Assembly (NCBI GenBank): GCA_019419585.1
Contig: DXZQ01000009.1
Location: 1-64,000, forward strand
DNA length: 64,000 nt
Source: Collinsella sp.
Lineage (GTDB): Bacteria; Actinomycetota; Coriobacteriia; Coriobacteriales; Coriobacteriaceae
Direction of reading: 5' to 3'
Position numbers and translations under genes: made by a program
Notes under the pieces: generated by a model
Databases searched by the model: none
Told to the model about the DNA's origin: nothing
The model's input: the letters and a program-made list of their open reading frames with translations, nothing else
Part shown: piece by piece, positions 8,451 to 15,621 of the stretch
Layout: each line of letters opens with the position of its first letter
How positions within the stretch are numbered: position 1 is the stretch's first letter

Positions 8451-9860
8451 TTACTCGCCCAGCAGGCTCTTGGTGATGGAAGCAGCGGCCTTCTTGCCGG
8501 CGCCCATCGCCAGAATGACCGTAGCGGCACCGGTGACGATGTCGCCGCCGGCCCAGATGCGGGGATCGGTGGTCTGGCCGGTCTCCTCGTCGGCAACGAT
8601 GTAGCCCCACTTGTTGAGCTCCATCTTGCCGCCGATCTTGGCAGCGAAGGGGTTGGCGTTGGTGCCGATAGCCGAGATCGCGACGTCGCAGGGGATCTCC
8701 TCGATGGCGCCCTCGATGGGCACCGGGCGACGACGGCCGGACTCGTCGGGCTCGCCGAGCTCCATCTTCTGGACCTTGACGGCGCACACGGAGCCGTCCT
8801 CGCCAGCGACAAACTCGAGCGGGGAGACGAGCGGCAGGACCTCGACGCCCTCGGCCTTAGCATGGTGCAGCTCGGCGCGACGGCAGGGCATCTCGTCCTC
8901 GGTACGACGGTAGGCGATGATGGCGTGCTCGGCGCCCAGGCGCTTGGCGGTACGGACGGCGTCCATAGCCACGTTGCCGCCACCAAAGACGACGACGTTC
9001 TTGCCGTGCTTGGTGGGGGTGTCGTACTCGGGGAACTTGTTGGCCTTCATCAGGTTCACGCGGGTGAGGTACTCGTTGGCGAAGAAGACGTTGGGCAGGT
9101 TCTCGCCGGGGACGTTGAGGAACTTGGGCAGGCCAGCGCCGGTCGCCACGTAGATGGCGTCGAAGCCCTGCTCGAACAGCTCCTCGGCCGTGGCCATGTT
9201 GCCCACGACGGAGTTGTACTCAAACTTGACGCCCATGTCCTCCAGGCCGTCAATCTCGCGCTTGACGACTGCCTTGGGCAGACGGAACTCGGGGATGCCG
9301 TAGACCAGCACGCCGCCGCCGGTAAAGAATGCCTCAAAGACGGTGACGTCAAAGCCGTTGCGGGCGAGCTCGCCGGCGCAGGTGATGCCGGACGGGCCGG
9401 AGCCGACGACGGCGACCTTCTTGCCGTTCTTGGGGGCCATCTTGGGCGTGGAGGCGAGCTCGGGGCGGTCACCCAGGAAGCGCTCGAGCTGGCCGATGGC
9501 CACGGGCTCGGACTTCTTGCCACGGATGCACTTGCCCTCGCACTGGTTCTCCTGCGGGCAGACGCGGCCGCAGATGGCGGGAAGCATGGAGTCCTCGCGG
9601 ATGGTATCGAGGGCGCCGCCAAAGTCCTTCTCGCGGATCTGCTCGATAAAGCGGGGAATGTTGATGTTGACGGGGCAGCCCTCGACACAGAACGGCTTCT
9701 TGCAGTTGAGGCAGCGCTCGGCCTCGGCCAGCGCCATCTCCTCGGTGAAGCCCTTGTCGACGGGGCGGAAGTCGCAGGCGCGCTCGGCAGCCGGCTCCTC
9801 GTTATCGGGGGTGCGGGGCGACTTCATATCGGCAACGAAACGACCGTTAACTAGTGGCAT
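8451..9860 (-). CDS. nfnB: NADPH-forming flavoprotein NfnB (glutamate synthase small-subunit family)
   Basis: The protein has 469 residues. Two N-terminal cysteine clusters (CLNCKKPFCVEGCPV near 49 and CGRVCPQENQCEGKC near 95) would hold [4Fe-4S] centres. A FAD-binding loop (GSGPSGITCAGELA, about 152), an NADP-binding loop (GGGNVAMDAVRTAKRLG, about 290) and the family tail WAGGDIVTGAATVILAMGAGKKAA follow. Alone it would be called GltA-type glutamate synthase. Directly upstream and overlapping by ten bases is the NfnA-type partner, so the pair is best read as NADH-dependent reduced ferredoxin:NADP+ oxidoreductase, an electron-bifurcating complex. No glutamate synthase large subunit is nearby. 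An rho-independent terminator follows. Confidence 0.85.
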   Translation of the reverse strand: MPLVNGRFVADMKSPRTPDNEEPAAERACDFRPVDKGFTEEMALAEAERCLNCKKPFCVEGCPVNINIPRFIEQIREKDFGGALDTIREDSMLPAICGRVCPQENQCEGKCIRGKKSEPVAIGQLERFLGDRPELASTPKMAPKNGKKVAVVGSGPSGITCAGELARNGFDVTVFEAFFTGGGVLVYGIPEFRLPKAVVKREIDGLEDMGVKFEYNSVVGNMATAEELFEQGFDAIYVATGAGLPKFLNVPGENLPNVFFANEYLTRVNLMKANKFPEYDTPTKHGKNVVVFGGGNVAMDAVRTAKRLGAEHAIIAYRRTEDEMPCRRAELHHAKAEGVEVLPLVSPLEFVAGEDGSVCAVKVQKMELGEPDESGRRRPVPIEGAIEEIPCDVAISAIGTNANPFAAKIGGKMELNKWGYIVADEETGQTTDPRIWAGGDIVTGAATVILAMGAGKKAAASITKSLLGE

Positions 9861-10690
9861 GCGCAGCTCTTTTCCTCATAGGCCTTGAGGGACTCGCCCT
9901 CTTCGGAACGGTAAGCGGCCTGGCGGGCACGAAGGTCATCCCAGTCGACCAGGGTGGCATCGAAGTCGGGGCCGTCGACGCAAGCGAACTTGGTCACGCC
10001 GCCCACCTCGACGCGGCAGCAGCCGCACATGCCGGTGCCGTCAACCATGATGGGGTTGAGCGACGCGGTGATGGGGGTGTCGTACTTCTGGGCGGTGAGG
10101 GTCGAGAACTTCATCATCGGAACGGGGCCGACGCAGAAGACCTGGCTCACGGCCTTGTCCTGCAGCAGGCGCTCCAGCGGAGCGGTGACAACGCCCTGCT
10201 CGCCGTAGGAGCCGTCATCGGTGGTGATATGGATGTGGTCCTCGTCGAGGAGCTCGCGGAACTGGTCCTCCATGAGCAGGAGGTCCTTGGTGCGGGCGCC
10301 CATGATGGCGTGGACCTCGTGGCCGGTCTCGACCAGGTGCTTGGCGACCGGGAAGGCAATTGCCAGGCCGACGCCGCCGCCAATGACGGCGCAGGGGCCC
10401 TCGGCCATCTCGGTGGGAACGCCCAGCGGGCCCACGACGTCGCGCAGTGACTCGCCGGCCTCATAGGTGGAAAGCATCTCGGTGGTCTTGCCGATCACCA
10501 TGAAGATGAACTCGACCCAGCCCTCGTCACCGTTCCAGCCGGCCAGGGTAAACGGGACACGCTCGCCCGTCTCGTTGGCGCGAACCATGAGGAACTGTCC
10601 AGCGTGCGCATGCTTGGCGATTGCGGGCGCCTCGATGCGGAACTTGAACACCTTCTCCGAGAACTGCGTCTTCTCCAGGATCTTATACAT
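9851..10690 (-). CDS. nfnA: NfnA-type FAD/NAD-binding electron-transfer subunit
   Basis: The 279-residue subunit belongs to the ferredoxin-NADP reductase/dihydroorotate-dehydrogenase electron-transfer family. The FAD site is RVPFTLAGWN (about residue 45). The NAD-binding glycine loop is GGGVGLAIAFPVAKHL (about 103). A C-terminal cysteine cluster (GTGMCGCCRVEVGG, then FACVDGPDF) would hold a [2Fe-2S] centre. In NfnAB this subunit takes electrons from NADH and passes them to NfnB. The start is backed by GAGAGGGG just upstream. It heads the two-gene operon and overlaps nfnB, implying translational coupling. Family naming alone would also permit a sulfide dehydrogenase-type role. Confidence 0.85.
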   Translation of the reverse strand: MYKILEKTQFSEKVFKFRIEAPAIAKHAHAGQFLMVRANETGERVPFTLAGWNGDEGWVEFIFMVIGKTTEMLSTYEAGESLRDVVGPLGVPTEMAEGPCAVIGGGVGLAIAFPVAKHLVETGHEVHAIMGARTKDLLLMEDQFRELLDEDHIHITTDDGSYGEQGVVTAPLERLLQDKAVSQVFCVGPVPMMKFSTLTAQKYDTPITASLNPIMVDGTGMCGCCRVEVGGVTKFACVDGPDFDATLVDWDDLRARQAAYRSEEGESLKAYEEKSCACH

Positions 10691-10757
10691 AGAACCCCTC
10701 TCTTGTTAGGGCGGCCGAACCGTGCCTCCACGGAAATGGACGGCAGCCCGAATAAAA

Positions 10758-10790
10758 CCGTACGCGCACAGGCGTTGTGCAGACATACGG
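10758..10790 (-). promoter_or_regulatory. nested hairpin in the nfnAB leader
   Basis: CCGTA/TACGG enclose GCACA/TGTGC around a short loop. If transcription starts a few bases after the -10 box at 10796-10801, this stem sits at the extreme 5' end of the message. It may stabilise the transcript or be regulatory; no known riboswitch fold is recognised. Confidence 0.35.
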
Positions 10791-10795
10791 TGCAA

Positions 10796-10801
10796 ATTAT
10801 A
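10796..10801 (-). promoter_or_regulatory. candidate -10 box of the nfnAB promoter
   Basis: The minus strand reads TATAAT here, about 106 bases before the nfnA start codon. No convincing TTGACA-like box is found at standard spacing, so only the -10 element is supported. Confidence 0.4.
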
Positions 10802-10855
10802 CCCTCATGGGCATGTCGCTTGCGTGTATCTTCGGCAGGTGGGAAAAGTGACCTG

Positions 10856-11073
10856 CCAAAAAGGGACAGGTTTATTTTGGTAGGTTTTATCAGGCAAAAC
10901 GGCAAAGGGGGCCGGCTTCGCGCTTTGGTGAGGCCGGCCCCCTTTGGGGCGCTGCATATGTATGGCGACGCAGGGTTTATTGCGGTGTGACCACCGTGGC
11001 GTTTCCGCAGATAAAACCTGCCAAAATAAACCTGTCCCTTTTTGGTAAACCTGTCCCTTTTTGGTAGGTTTTA
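10856..11073. repeat. 35-bp inverted repeats flanking a terminator, plus a partial third copy
   Basis: The 35 bases at 10856-10890 match the reverse complement of 11011-11045 with one mismatch. Each arm carries AAAAAGGGACAGGTTTATTT or its complement. A shortened third copy follows at 11047-11073 and contributes the stop codon of pth. The enclosed 120 bases contain a strong hairpin (10903-10946). The GGGACAG core ties it to the REP-like family of the window. Confidence 0.85.
10903..10946 (-). terminator. strong GC hairpin downstream of pth
   Basis: CAAAGGGGGCCGGC and GCCGGCCCCCTTTG are perfect 14-bp arms with a 16-base loop. It lies 125 bases after the pth stop on the minus strand, ahead of the nfnA promoter region, and is the most likely end point of the glmU-prs-pth transcripts. 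No clean T-run follows. Confidence 0.6.
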
Positions 11074-11700
11074 GTGCTTGCCGTTGGCGGAGGCGGCGCC
11101 GTTGACGTGGTCGCGGGCATAGACCACGCCGTGCACGATCGCCAGGCCGGCGGCGTCGGCCGCGCGGGCGCAGGTGTCCTGAAAATCCTCGGCCTCGCGG
11201 GCGCGCAGCTGCTTGAGCACGTAGTCGGCGACAGCCATCTTGCCGGGAGGGTTGCCGATGCCGGTGCGGATGCGGCTGAAGTCGCGGCTGCCCATCTTGT
11301 CGATGATGGAGCGCAGGCCGTTGTGGCCGGCGTGGCCACCGCCCACCTTAACACGTACGTCGCCGGCGGGAATGTCGAGCTCGTCGTGAATCACGAGCAG
11401 CTCCTCGGCCTTGATCTTGTACTCGCGGCAGAGCTTAGAGATGGGGCCGCCCGAGGTATTCATATACGACTGCGGCTTGACCAGCACGATCTGGCGCCTG
11501 CCGCCTTCTTCCTCGGCATCGTTGATATTGATGAGCGCGACCTCGGCGCCGGCCTGGTTTTTCCAGTACGTGACGCCGGCCTGACGGGCCAGCTCGTCGA
11601 TCGCCTTAAAGCCGGCGTTGTGGCGGGTCTCGGCATATTCCTCGCCCGGGTTGCCAAGCCCGGCAACCATGCGAATCTTAAGCGGCTGTGCAGCTGCCAT
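11071..11700 (-). CDS. pth: peptidyl-tRNA hydrolase
   Basis: The enzyme releases tRNA from peptidyl-tRNA that has dropped off the ribosome. It has 209 residues, slightly longer than the usual 190-195. The family blocks are intact: GLGNPGEEYAETRHNAGF with the catalytic histidine, KPQSYMNTSGG, and HDELDIPAGDVRVKVGGGHA followed by GHNGLRSI. The ATG at 11700 is preferred over an upstream ATG because GGAAGGACAAAT immediately precedes it. Its stop codon lies inside a REP-like repeat. It follows prs in the same direction beyond a long hairpin (11816-11920); the glmU-prs-pth order is common in Gram-positive genomes. Confidence 0.94.
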   Translation of the reverse strand: MAAAQPLKIRMVAGLGNPGEEYAETRHNAGFKAIDELARQAGVTYWKNQAGAEVALININDAEEEGGRRQIVLVKPQSYMNTSGGPISKLCREYKIKAEELLVIHDELDIPAGDVRVKVGGGHAGHNGLRSIIDKMGSRDFSRIRTGIGNPPGKMAVADYVLKQLRAREAEDFQDTCARAADAAGLAIVHGVVYARDHVNGAASANGKH

Positions 11701-11815
11701 ATTTGTCCTTCCGTTACACAAATAGTTCAATCAACGACAAAGGCTACCACGCCCGCCGAAGGCGAGGAAAGGTTGCAGCAAAGTCATTTCAGAAAACAGC
11801 TGCCCCGAGACAGCA

Positions 11816-11920
11816 GGAAGCCCCGGACACGCCGGGAGGGGTTATCAAAGCGAACATCCCGCAGCCGCAAAGCGGCGAGGACGTTCGCGTGATAACCCCG
11901 CAGGCGTGTCCGGGGCTTCC
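11816..11920. repeat. 105-base nested hairpin between prs and pth
   Basis: Outer arms 11816-11833 and 11903-11920 are 18 bp and perfect (GGAAGCCCCGGACACGCC and its complement). A second stem (GGGGTTATCA with TGATAACCCC, the latter at 11890-11899) and an inner GCGAAC/GTTCGC stem continue the fold toward the centre. This is much longer than an ordinary terminator. It starts 24 bases after the prs stop codon on the minus strand and could terminate or process the prs transcript. Confidence 0.8.
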
Positions 11921-11943
11921 GGAGGGATGCGAGGGTCGAGCGA

Positions 11944-12930
11944 CTACAGCGCGAAGTCGCCGCCGACGAGTGTGGAGACGGGCTCCTCGTGGTAAACGGC
12001 GGAGATGGCCTGAGCGAACTCCTCGGCGACCGAGATGGTCTTGATCTTGCCGCCGACCTCGACGGGAATGGCATCGGTGACGACGCACTCGACGATGGGG
12101 GCATCGTTCAGGCGCTCGATGGCCGGACCGGAGAAGATGCCGTGGGTGGCGCAGACGTAGATGTCGCCAGCGCCCATTGCCTTGAGCTCCTTGACGTTGG
12201 CGCACAGGGTGCCAGCGGTGTCGATCATGTCGTCGTTGATGATGCAGGTCTTGCCCTTGATGTCACCGATGATGCCCATGACCTCGGCGGCGTTGTGGCG
12301 CGGACGGCCCTTGTGGGCGATGGCCAGGTCGCAGCCGAGCATGTCGGACAGCTTCTTGGCGGCCTTGGCGCGGCCCACATCGGGGGAGACGACAACCAGG
12401 TTGTCGGTGTCGAAGTGCATGTCGTTGTAGTACTGGCCAAACAGCGGCAGTGCGGACAGGTGGTTAACCGGGATATCGAAGAAGCCCTGGATCTGGCCCT
12501 GGTGCAGGTCGAGGGTGATGATGCGGTTGACGCCGGCGCGCTCGAGCAGGTTGGCGACGAGGCGGGCGGTGATGGGCTCGCGCGGGCCGGCCTTGCGGTC
12601 CTGGCGGGCATAGCCGTAGTGGGTGATAACGGCGGTGATGGAGCGGGCGGATGCGCGCTTGGCAGCGTCGGTGGCGATGAGCAGCTCCATGAGCATGTCG
12701 TTGACGTTGCCGCCGGCCACGGACTGAATCAGGAAGACGTCGGCGCCGCGGACGGTCTCGTCGTAGCGGGCGTAAATCTCACCGTTGGCGAACTGCTTTA
12801 GCGTAAGGCCCGAAAGCTCGACCCCAAGGTACTCAGCGATCTTCTGAGCGAGGGGACGGTTGGAGGAACCGGAATACACGCGGATGGACTTGCGCATATT
12901 CTCCGACTTCTCGGGATCATTAATCGGCAT
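11944..12930 (-). CDS. prs: ribose-phosphate pyrophosphokinase
   Basis: The enzyme makes PRPP from ribose 5-phosphate and ATP for nucleotide, histidine and NAD synthesis. It has 328 residues, normal for class I. The N-terminus shows RVYSGSSNRPLAQKIAEYLG and FANGEIYARYDE, and the middle LDLHQGQIQGFFDIPVNHL. The PRPP-binding loop is DDMIDTAGTL, preceded by VVSPDVGRAKAAKKLSD. The start is supported by AAGGAGAAGGG just upstream. It lies between glmU and pth, all on the minus strand; a terminator after glmU suggests separate or partial readthrough transcription. Confidence 0.95.
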   Translation of the reverse strand: MPINDPEKSENMRKSIRVYSGSSNRPLAQKIAEYLGVELSGLTLKQFANGEIYARYDETVRGADVFLIQSVAGGNVNDMLMELLIATDAAKRASARSITAVITHYGYARQDRKAGPREPITARLVANLLERAGVNRIITLDLHQGQIQGFFDIPVNHLSALPLFGQYYNDMHFDTDNLVVVSPDVGRAKAAKKLSDMLGCDLAIAHKGRPRHNAAEVMGIIGDIKGKTCIINDDMIDTAGTLCANVKELKAMGAGDIYVCATHGIFSGPAIERLNDAPIVECVVTDAIPVEVGGKIKTISVAEEFAQAISAVYHEEPVSTLVGGDFAL

Positions 12931-12974
12931 TACCCTTCTCCTTTATATCGAATGCCATATAGATGCCTTGTTGC

Positions 12975-12980
12975 ATTGTA
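12975..12980 (-). promoter_or_regulatory. possible -10 box for prs
   Basis: The minus strand reads TACAAT here, 45 bases before the prs start codon. The -35 region is not convincing. It would give prs its own promoter downstream of the glmU terminator. Confidence 0.28.
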
Positions 12981-13074
12981 ACCGCGCGACGGGGTTAATC
13001 GGGTCTTGATAACGTCTTTACCGTCAACGGACACGAACCGACCACTCATCCGGCCGCGCAGGTCAGCATAGAAA

Positions 13075-13104
13075 AAGGAGCCGCCCCCATGGGAACAGCT
13101 CCTT
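13075..13104 (-). terminator. terminator of glmU
   Basis: AAGGAGC pairs with GCTCCTT around a 16-base loop, and the transcript then reads a T-run (complement of 13072-13076). It lies just past the glmU stop codon. Confidence 0.75.
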
Positions 13105-13121
13105 AGATGCTTGGTAAAACG

Positions 13122-14534
13122 TTATACCTCGTCGTCCTCGTGCAGACGGCGGCGATAATCGGCGGCCCAGCCCTCAATGTTTACCTGACGGGCACGGCCC
13201 AGGCCGAGTGCGTCGGCCGGGACCGGCTCGGTGATGACGGAGCCGGCGGCCACGAGCGCGCCGTCGCCAATCTGGGCGGGCGCGACCATCATGGTGTCGG
13301 AGCCGATGAAGGCATCCTTGCCGATGACGGTCTTGTGCTTGTGCACGCCGTCGTAGTTGCAGGTGATGGAGCCAGCGCCCACGTTGACGCCGGGGCCCAT
13401 GGTGGTGTCGCCGATGTAGGACAGGTGCGGCACCTTGGAGCCCTCGCCGATCGTGGACTTCTTGATCTCCACGTGCGTGCCGGCCTTGGAACCGTCGAGC
13501 ATGTGGGTGCCCGGGCGCAGGTAGGCGCGCGGGCCGCAGTCGACGCCGTTCTCGATGACGGCCTCGATGGCGATGGTCTCATCGATGGTGCAGCCGCTGC
13601 CGACGGTGGTGTCGGTGAGACGGCTGTTGGGGCCGAGCTGGCACTCCTCGCCCACGGTGACGTGGCCGATCAGGTGCGTCTGCGGCCACACGACGGTGTC
13701 GCGGCCGATGGTGGCGTCGGGGCCGATCCAGGCCTGCGTGGGGTCGATGAAGGTAACGCCCTCGGCCATCCAGTGCTCGTTGATGCGGTCGCGCGCAATG
13801 GCGGTGAGCTGCGCGAGCTGAATGCGGCTGTTGACGCCCAGGCCGTCGCGGTAGTCGTCACAGTGGAAGATGGAGACCGCCTGGCCGTGACCCTTGAGGA
13901 TTTCGAGCATGTCGGGCAAGTAGTACTCGGACTGCGCGTTGTCGTTGCCAATCTCGTTGATGTGGGCGGCGAGCTGCGCGCCGTCGAAGGCGTAGCAGCC
14001 GGCGTTGCACTCGAGCAGCGTGGCGGCCTGCTCGGGCGTGCAGTCCTTCTGCTCGATGATGCGCTCGATCTGACCGTCGGCACCCAGCTTGATGCGGCCG
14101 TAGCCAAAGGGATCGGGCGGGGTCATGGTCATGACGGTGCAGGCGAGCTCGCCGGTAGCGACGGTCTGCGCGAACTTGGCGACGGTGTCGGCAGTGATGA
14201 GCGGCAGGTCGCCGTTGAGCACGACGACGGGACCCTCGGCGATGCCGCAGGCCTCGAGTGCGACCTTCACGGCGTGACCGGTGCCCAGGCGCTCGGTCTG
14301 CTCGACGCACTCGACCTTGGTGGCGCTGCTGGCGTAGGCGCCGTCGATAAGGGCGCGCATCTCGTCGGCGTGGCTGCCGATGACGACCACGACGCGGCTG
14401 CAGCCGGCCTTGATGGTGGCGTCGACGATCCACTGGACCATGGGCTTACCCAGGATCTTGTGCGAAACCTTGCAGTGGTTCGACTTCATGCGGGTGCCCT
14501 CGCCGGCGGCGAGGATAATTGCAGTTGCGTCCAT
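13122..14534 (-). CDS. glmU: bifunctional GlmU (glucosamine-1-P acetyltransferase / GlcNAc-1-P uridyltransferase)
   Basis: The protein makes UDP-GlcNAc for peptidoglycan. It has 470 residues, close to the usual 450-460. The N-terminal uridyltransferase half starts with IILAAGEGTRMKS and holds LNGDLPLITADTV. The C-terminal half is a left-handed beta-helix with repeated hexapeptides (IGPDATIGRDTVVW onward), ending with the acetyltransferase region CNYDGVHKHKTVIGKDAFIGS. The frame stays open far upstream, but the ATG at 14534 is chosen because CAGGAGATC precedes it and the protein then starts directly at the nucleotidyltransferase fold. Confidence 0.94.
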   Translation of the reverse strand: MDATAIILAAGEGTRMKSNHCKVSHKILGKPMVQWIVDATIKAGCSRVVVVIGSHADEMRALIDGAYASSATKVECVEQTERLGTGHAVKVALEACGIAEGPVVVLNGDLPLITADTVAKFAQTVATGELACTVMTMTPPDPFGYGRIKLGADGQIERIIEQKDCTPEQAATLLECNAGCYAFDGAQLAAHINEIGNDNAQSEYYLPDMLEILKGHGQAVSIFHCDDYRDGLGVNSRIQLAQLTAIARDRINEHWMAEGVTFIDPTQAWIGPDATIGRDTVVWPQTHLIGHVTVGEECQLGPNSRLTDTTVGSGCTIDETIAIEAVIENGVDCGPRAYLRPGTHMLDGSKAGTHVEIKKSTIGEGSKVPHLSYIGDTTMGPGVNVGAGSITCNYDGVHKHKTVIGKDAFIGSDTMMVAPAQIGDGALVAAGSVITEPVPADALGLGRARQVNIEGWAADYRRRLHEDDEV

Positions 14535-14727
14535 GTGATCTCCTGTTACGTTATAGAGACGTGTGTTTGGAAACGATACACGGCGCAATATGATACCGCA
14601 GGCATATGATGAGCGCGTAACGATTGGCGCATGGCGGCCGATGTCGGTGTCGCCGGTGTGGCGTTTGCGCTGGTTGTGTATGGTGTCGGCGGCGCTGCGG
14701 CGTTGACGTTTGAGCGAAGGGACGGGG

Positions 14728-15621
14728 GTGCCCGTGGACATCACGCGAGAGGAATCGGGCAGTGGGCCTGTCGCGGCATTCTCGATGTCGCACCCGGCGG
14801 TGCCGGCGCTCTATATGGTGCTGACGCTGGGACTCACCATGTTCTCGATGCAACCGGTGCTGATTGCGCTGTCGCTTGCGGGCGGGCTGGCGTACGGGTT
14901 TGCGACGCGCGGCGTGGCGCGTACGCTGGGGGCGCTTCGCTGGCAGCTGCCGGTGATTTTGATCATCGCGCTGGTCAATCCGCTGTTTAGCGCCTCAGGC
15001 TCGACGGAACTGTTCCGCATTGGCATACGCGCGGTGTATCTGGAGAGCATGGTATACGGATTGTGCATGGGCGGGCTGTTTGTGGCGAGCGTGCTGTGGT
15101 TTGAGGCCGCGGCGTCGATGCTTAGCTACGATAAGGTGCTCGCGCTTTTGGGCAACGCCGCGCCGGTGGTCGCGCTCATGATTTCGATGTGCATGCGGCT
15201 GATTCCGCAGTTTCTGCGCCGCGGACGTACGGTGCTGACAGTGCAGGATGCGATTGATGTGCCGGGGCGCGCGCCGGCCGACCCCGTGCGCTCGCGCCTG
15301 CGGGCATCGAGCGTGTTGATGGGTTGGGGTATGGAAGATTCGCTGGAGCGTGCGGACGCCATGCGCTCCCGTGGGTGGGGCGCCGCGACGCGCCGCACGA
15401 CGTACGCGCGGTATCGGCTGGGGCGCGGCGATGTTGCCGCGCTGGTTGGGCTTGCGGTGTTTGGTACCGCTGCGGTAGTGGTGGCGTGGGTTGCGACGAC
15501 GCAGTATTCGTTTTACCCGCAGCTTTCGGTACCGGCGCCGTGGCCGGGCTATGTTGTATGCGCGGCTTGGATGGCACTGCCTTGCGTGCTGCACGCGGTT
15601 GACGAAAAGAGGTTTGGCTGA
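14728..15621 (+). CDS. ecfT: ECF transporter transmembrane component EcfT
   Basis: This is the membrane scaffold of an energy-coupling-factor vitamin/metal importer, about 297 residues with several hydrophobic segments. The cytosolic coupling motif is ADAMRSRGWG (the Ala-Arg-x motif of the CbiQ/EcfT family), preceded by RRGRTVLTVQDAID. The frame opens at TTG 14710. The GTG at 14728 has GAAGGGA five bases before it and is preferred; GTG 14734 is also possible. The stop overlaps the ATG of the ATPase gene by one base (TGATG), so translation is coupled. With the next two genes it forms a complete T-A-S module. Confidence 0.82.
   Translation: MPVDITREESGSGPVAAFSMSHPAVPALYMVLTLGLTMFSMQPVLIALSLAGGLAYGFATRGVARTLGALRWQLPVILIIALVNPLFSASGSTELFRIGIRAVYLESMVYGLCMGGLFVASVLWFEAAASMLSYDKVLALLGNAAPVVALMISMCMRLIPQFLRRGRTVLTVQDAIDVPGRAPADPVRSRLRASSVLMGWGMEDSLERADAMRSRGWGAATRRTTYARYRLGRGDVAALVGLAVFGTAAVVVAWVATTQYSFYPQLSVPAPWPGYVVCAAWMALPCVLHAVDEKRFG

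Noticed and set aside
8862..9854. 330-codon plus-strand frame opposite nfnB
   Set aside because: It is an antisense shadow of a gene with intact cofactor motifs.
8451..9860. glutamate synthase small subunit as the final name
   Set aside because: The family fits, but the overlapping NfnA-type gene and lack of a large subunit favour NfnB.
13107..14609. 500-codon plus-strand frame opposite glmU
   Set aside because: It is a shadow frame: no motif, no ribosome site, and composition follows third-codon GC of glmU.
14535..14709. cobalamin or other riboswitch before the ECF operon
   Set aside because: No conserved box or multi-stem fold was recognised in the short leader; the substrate of the S component stays open.
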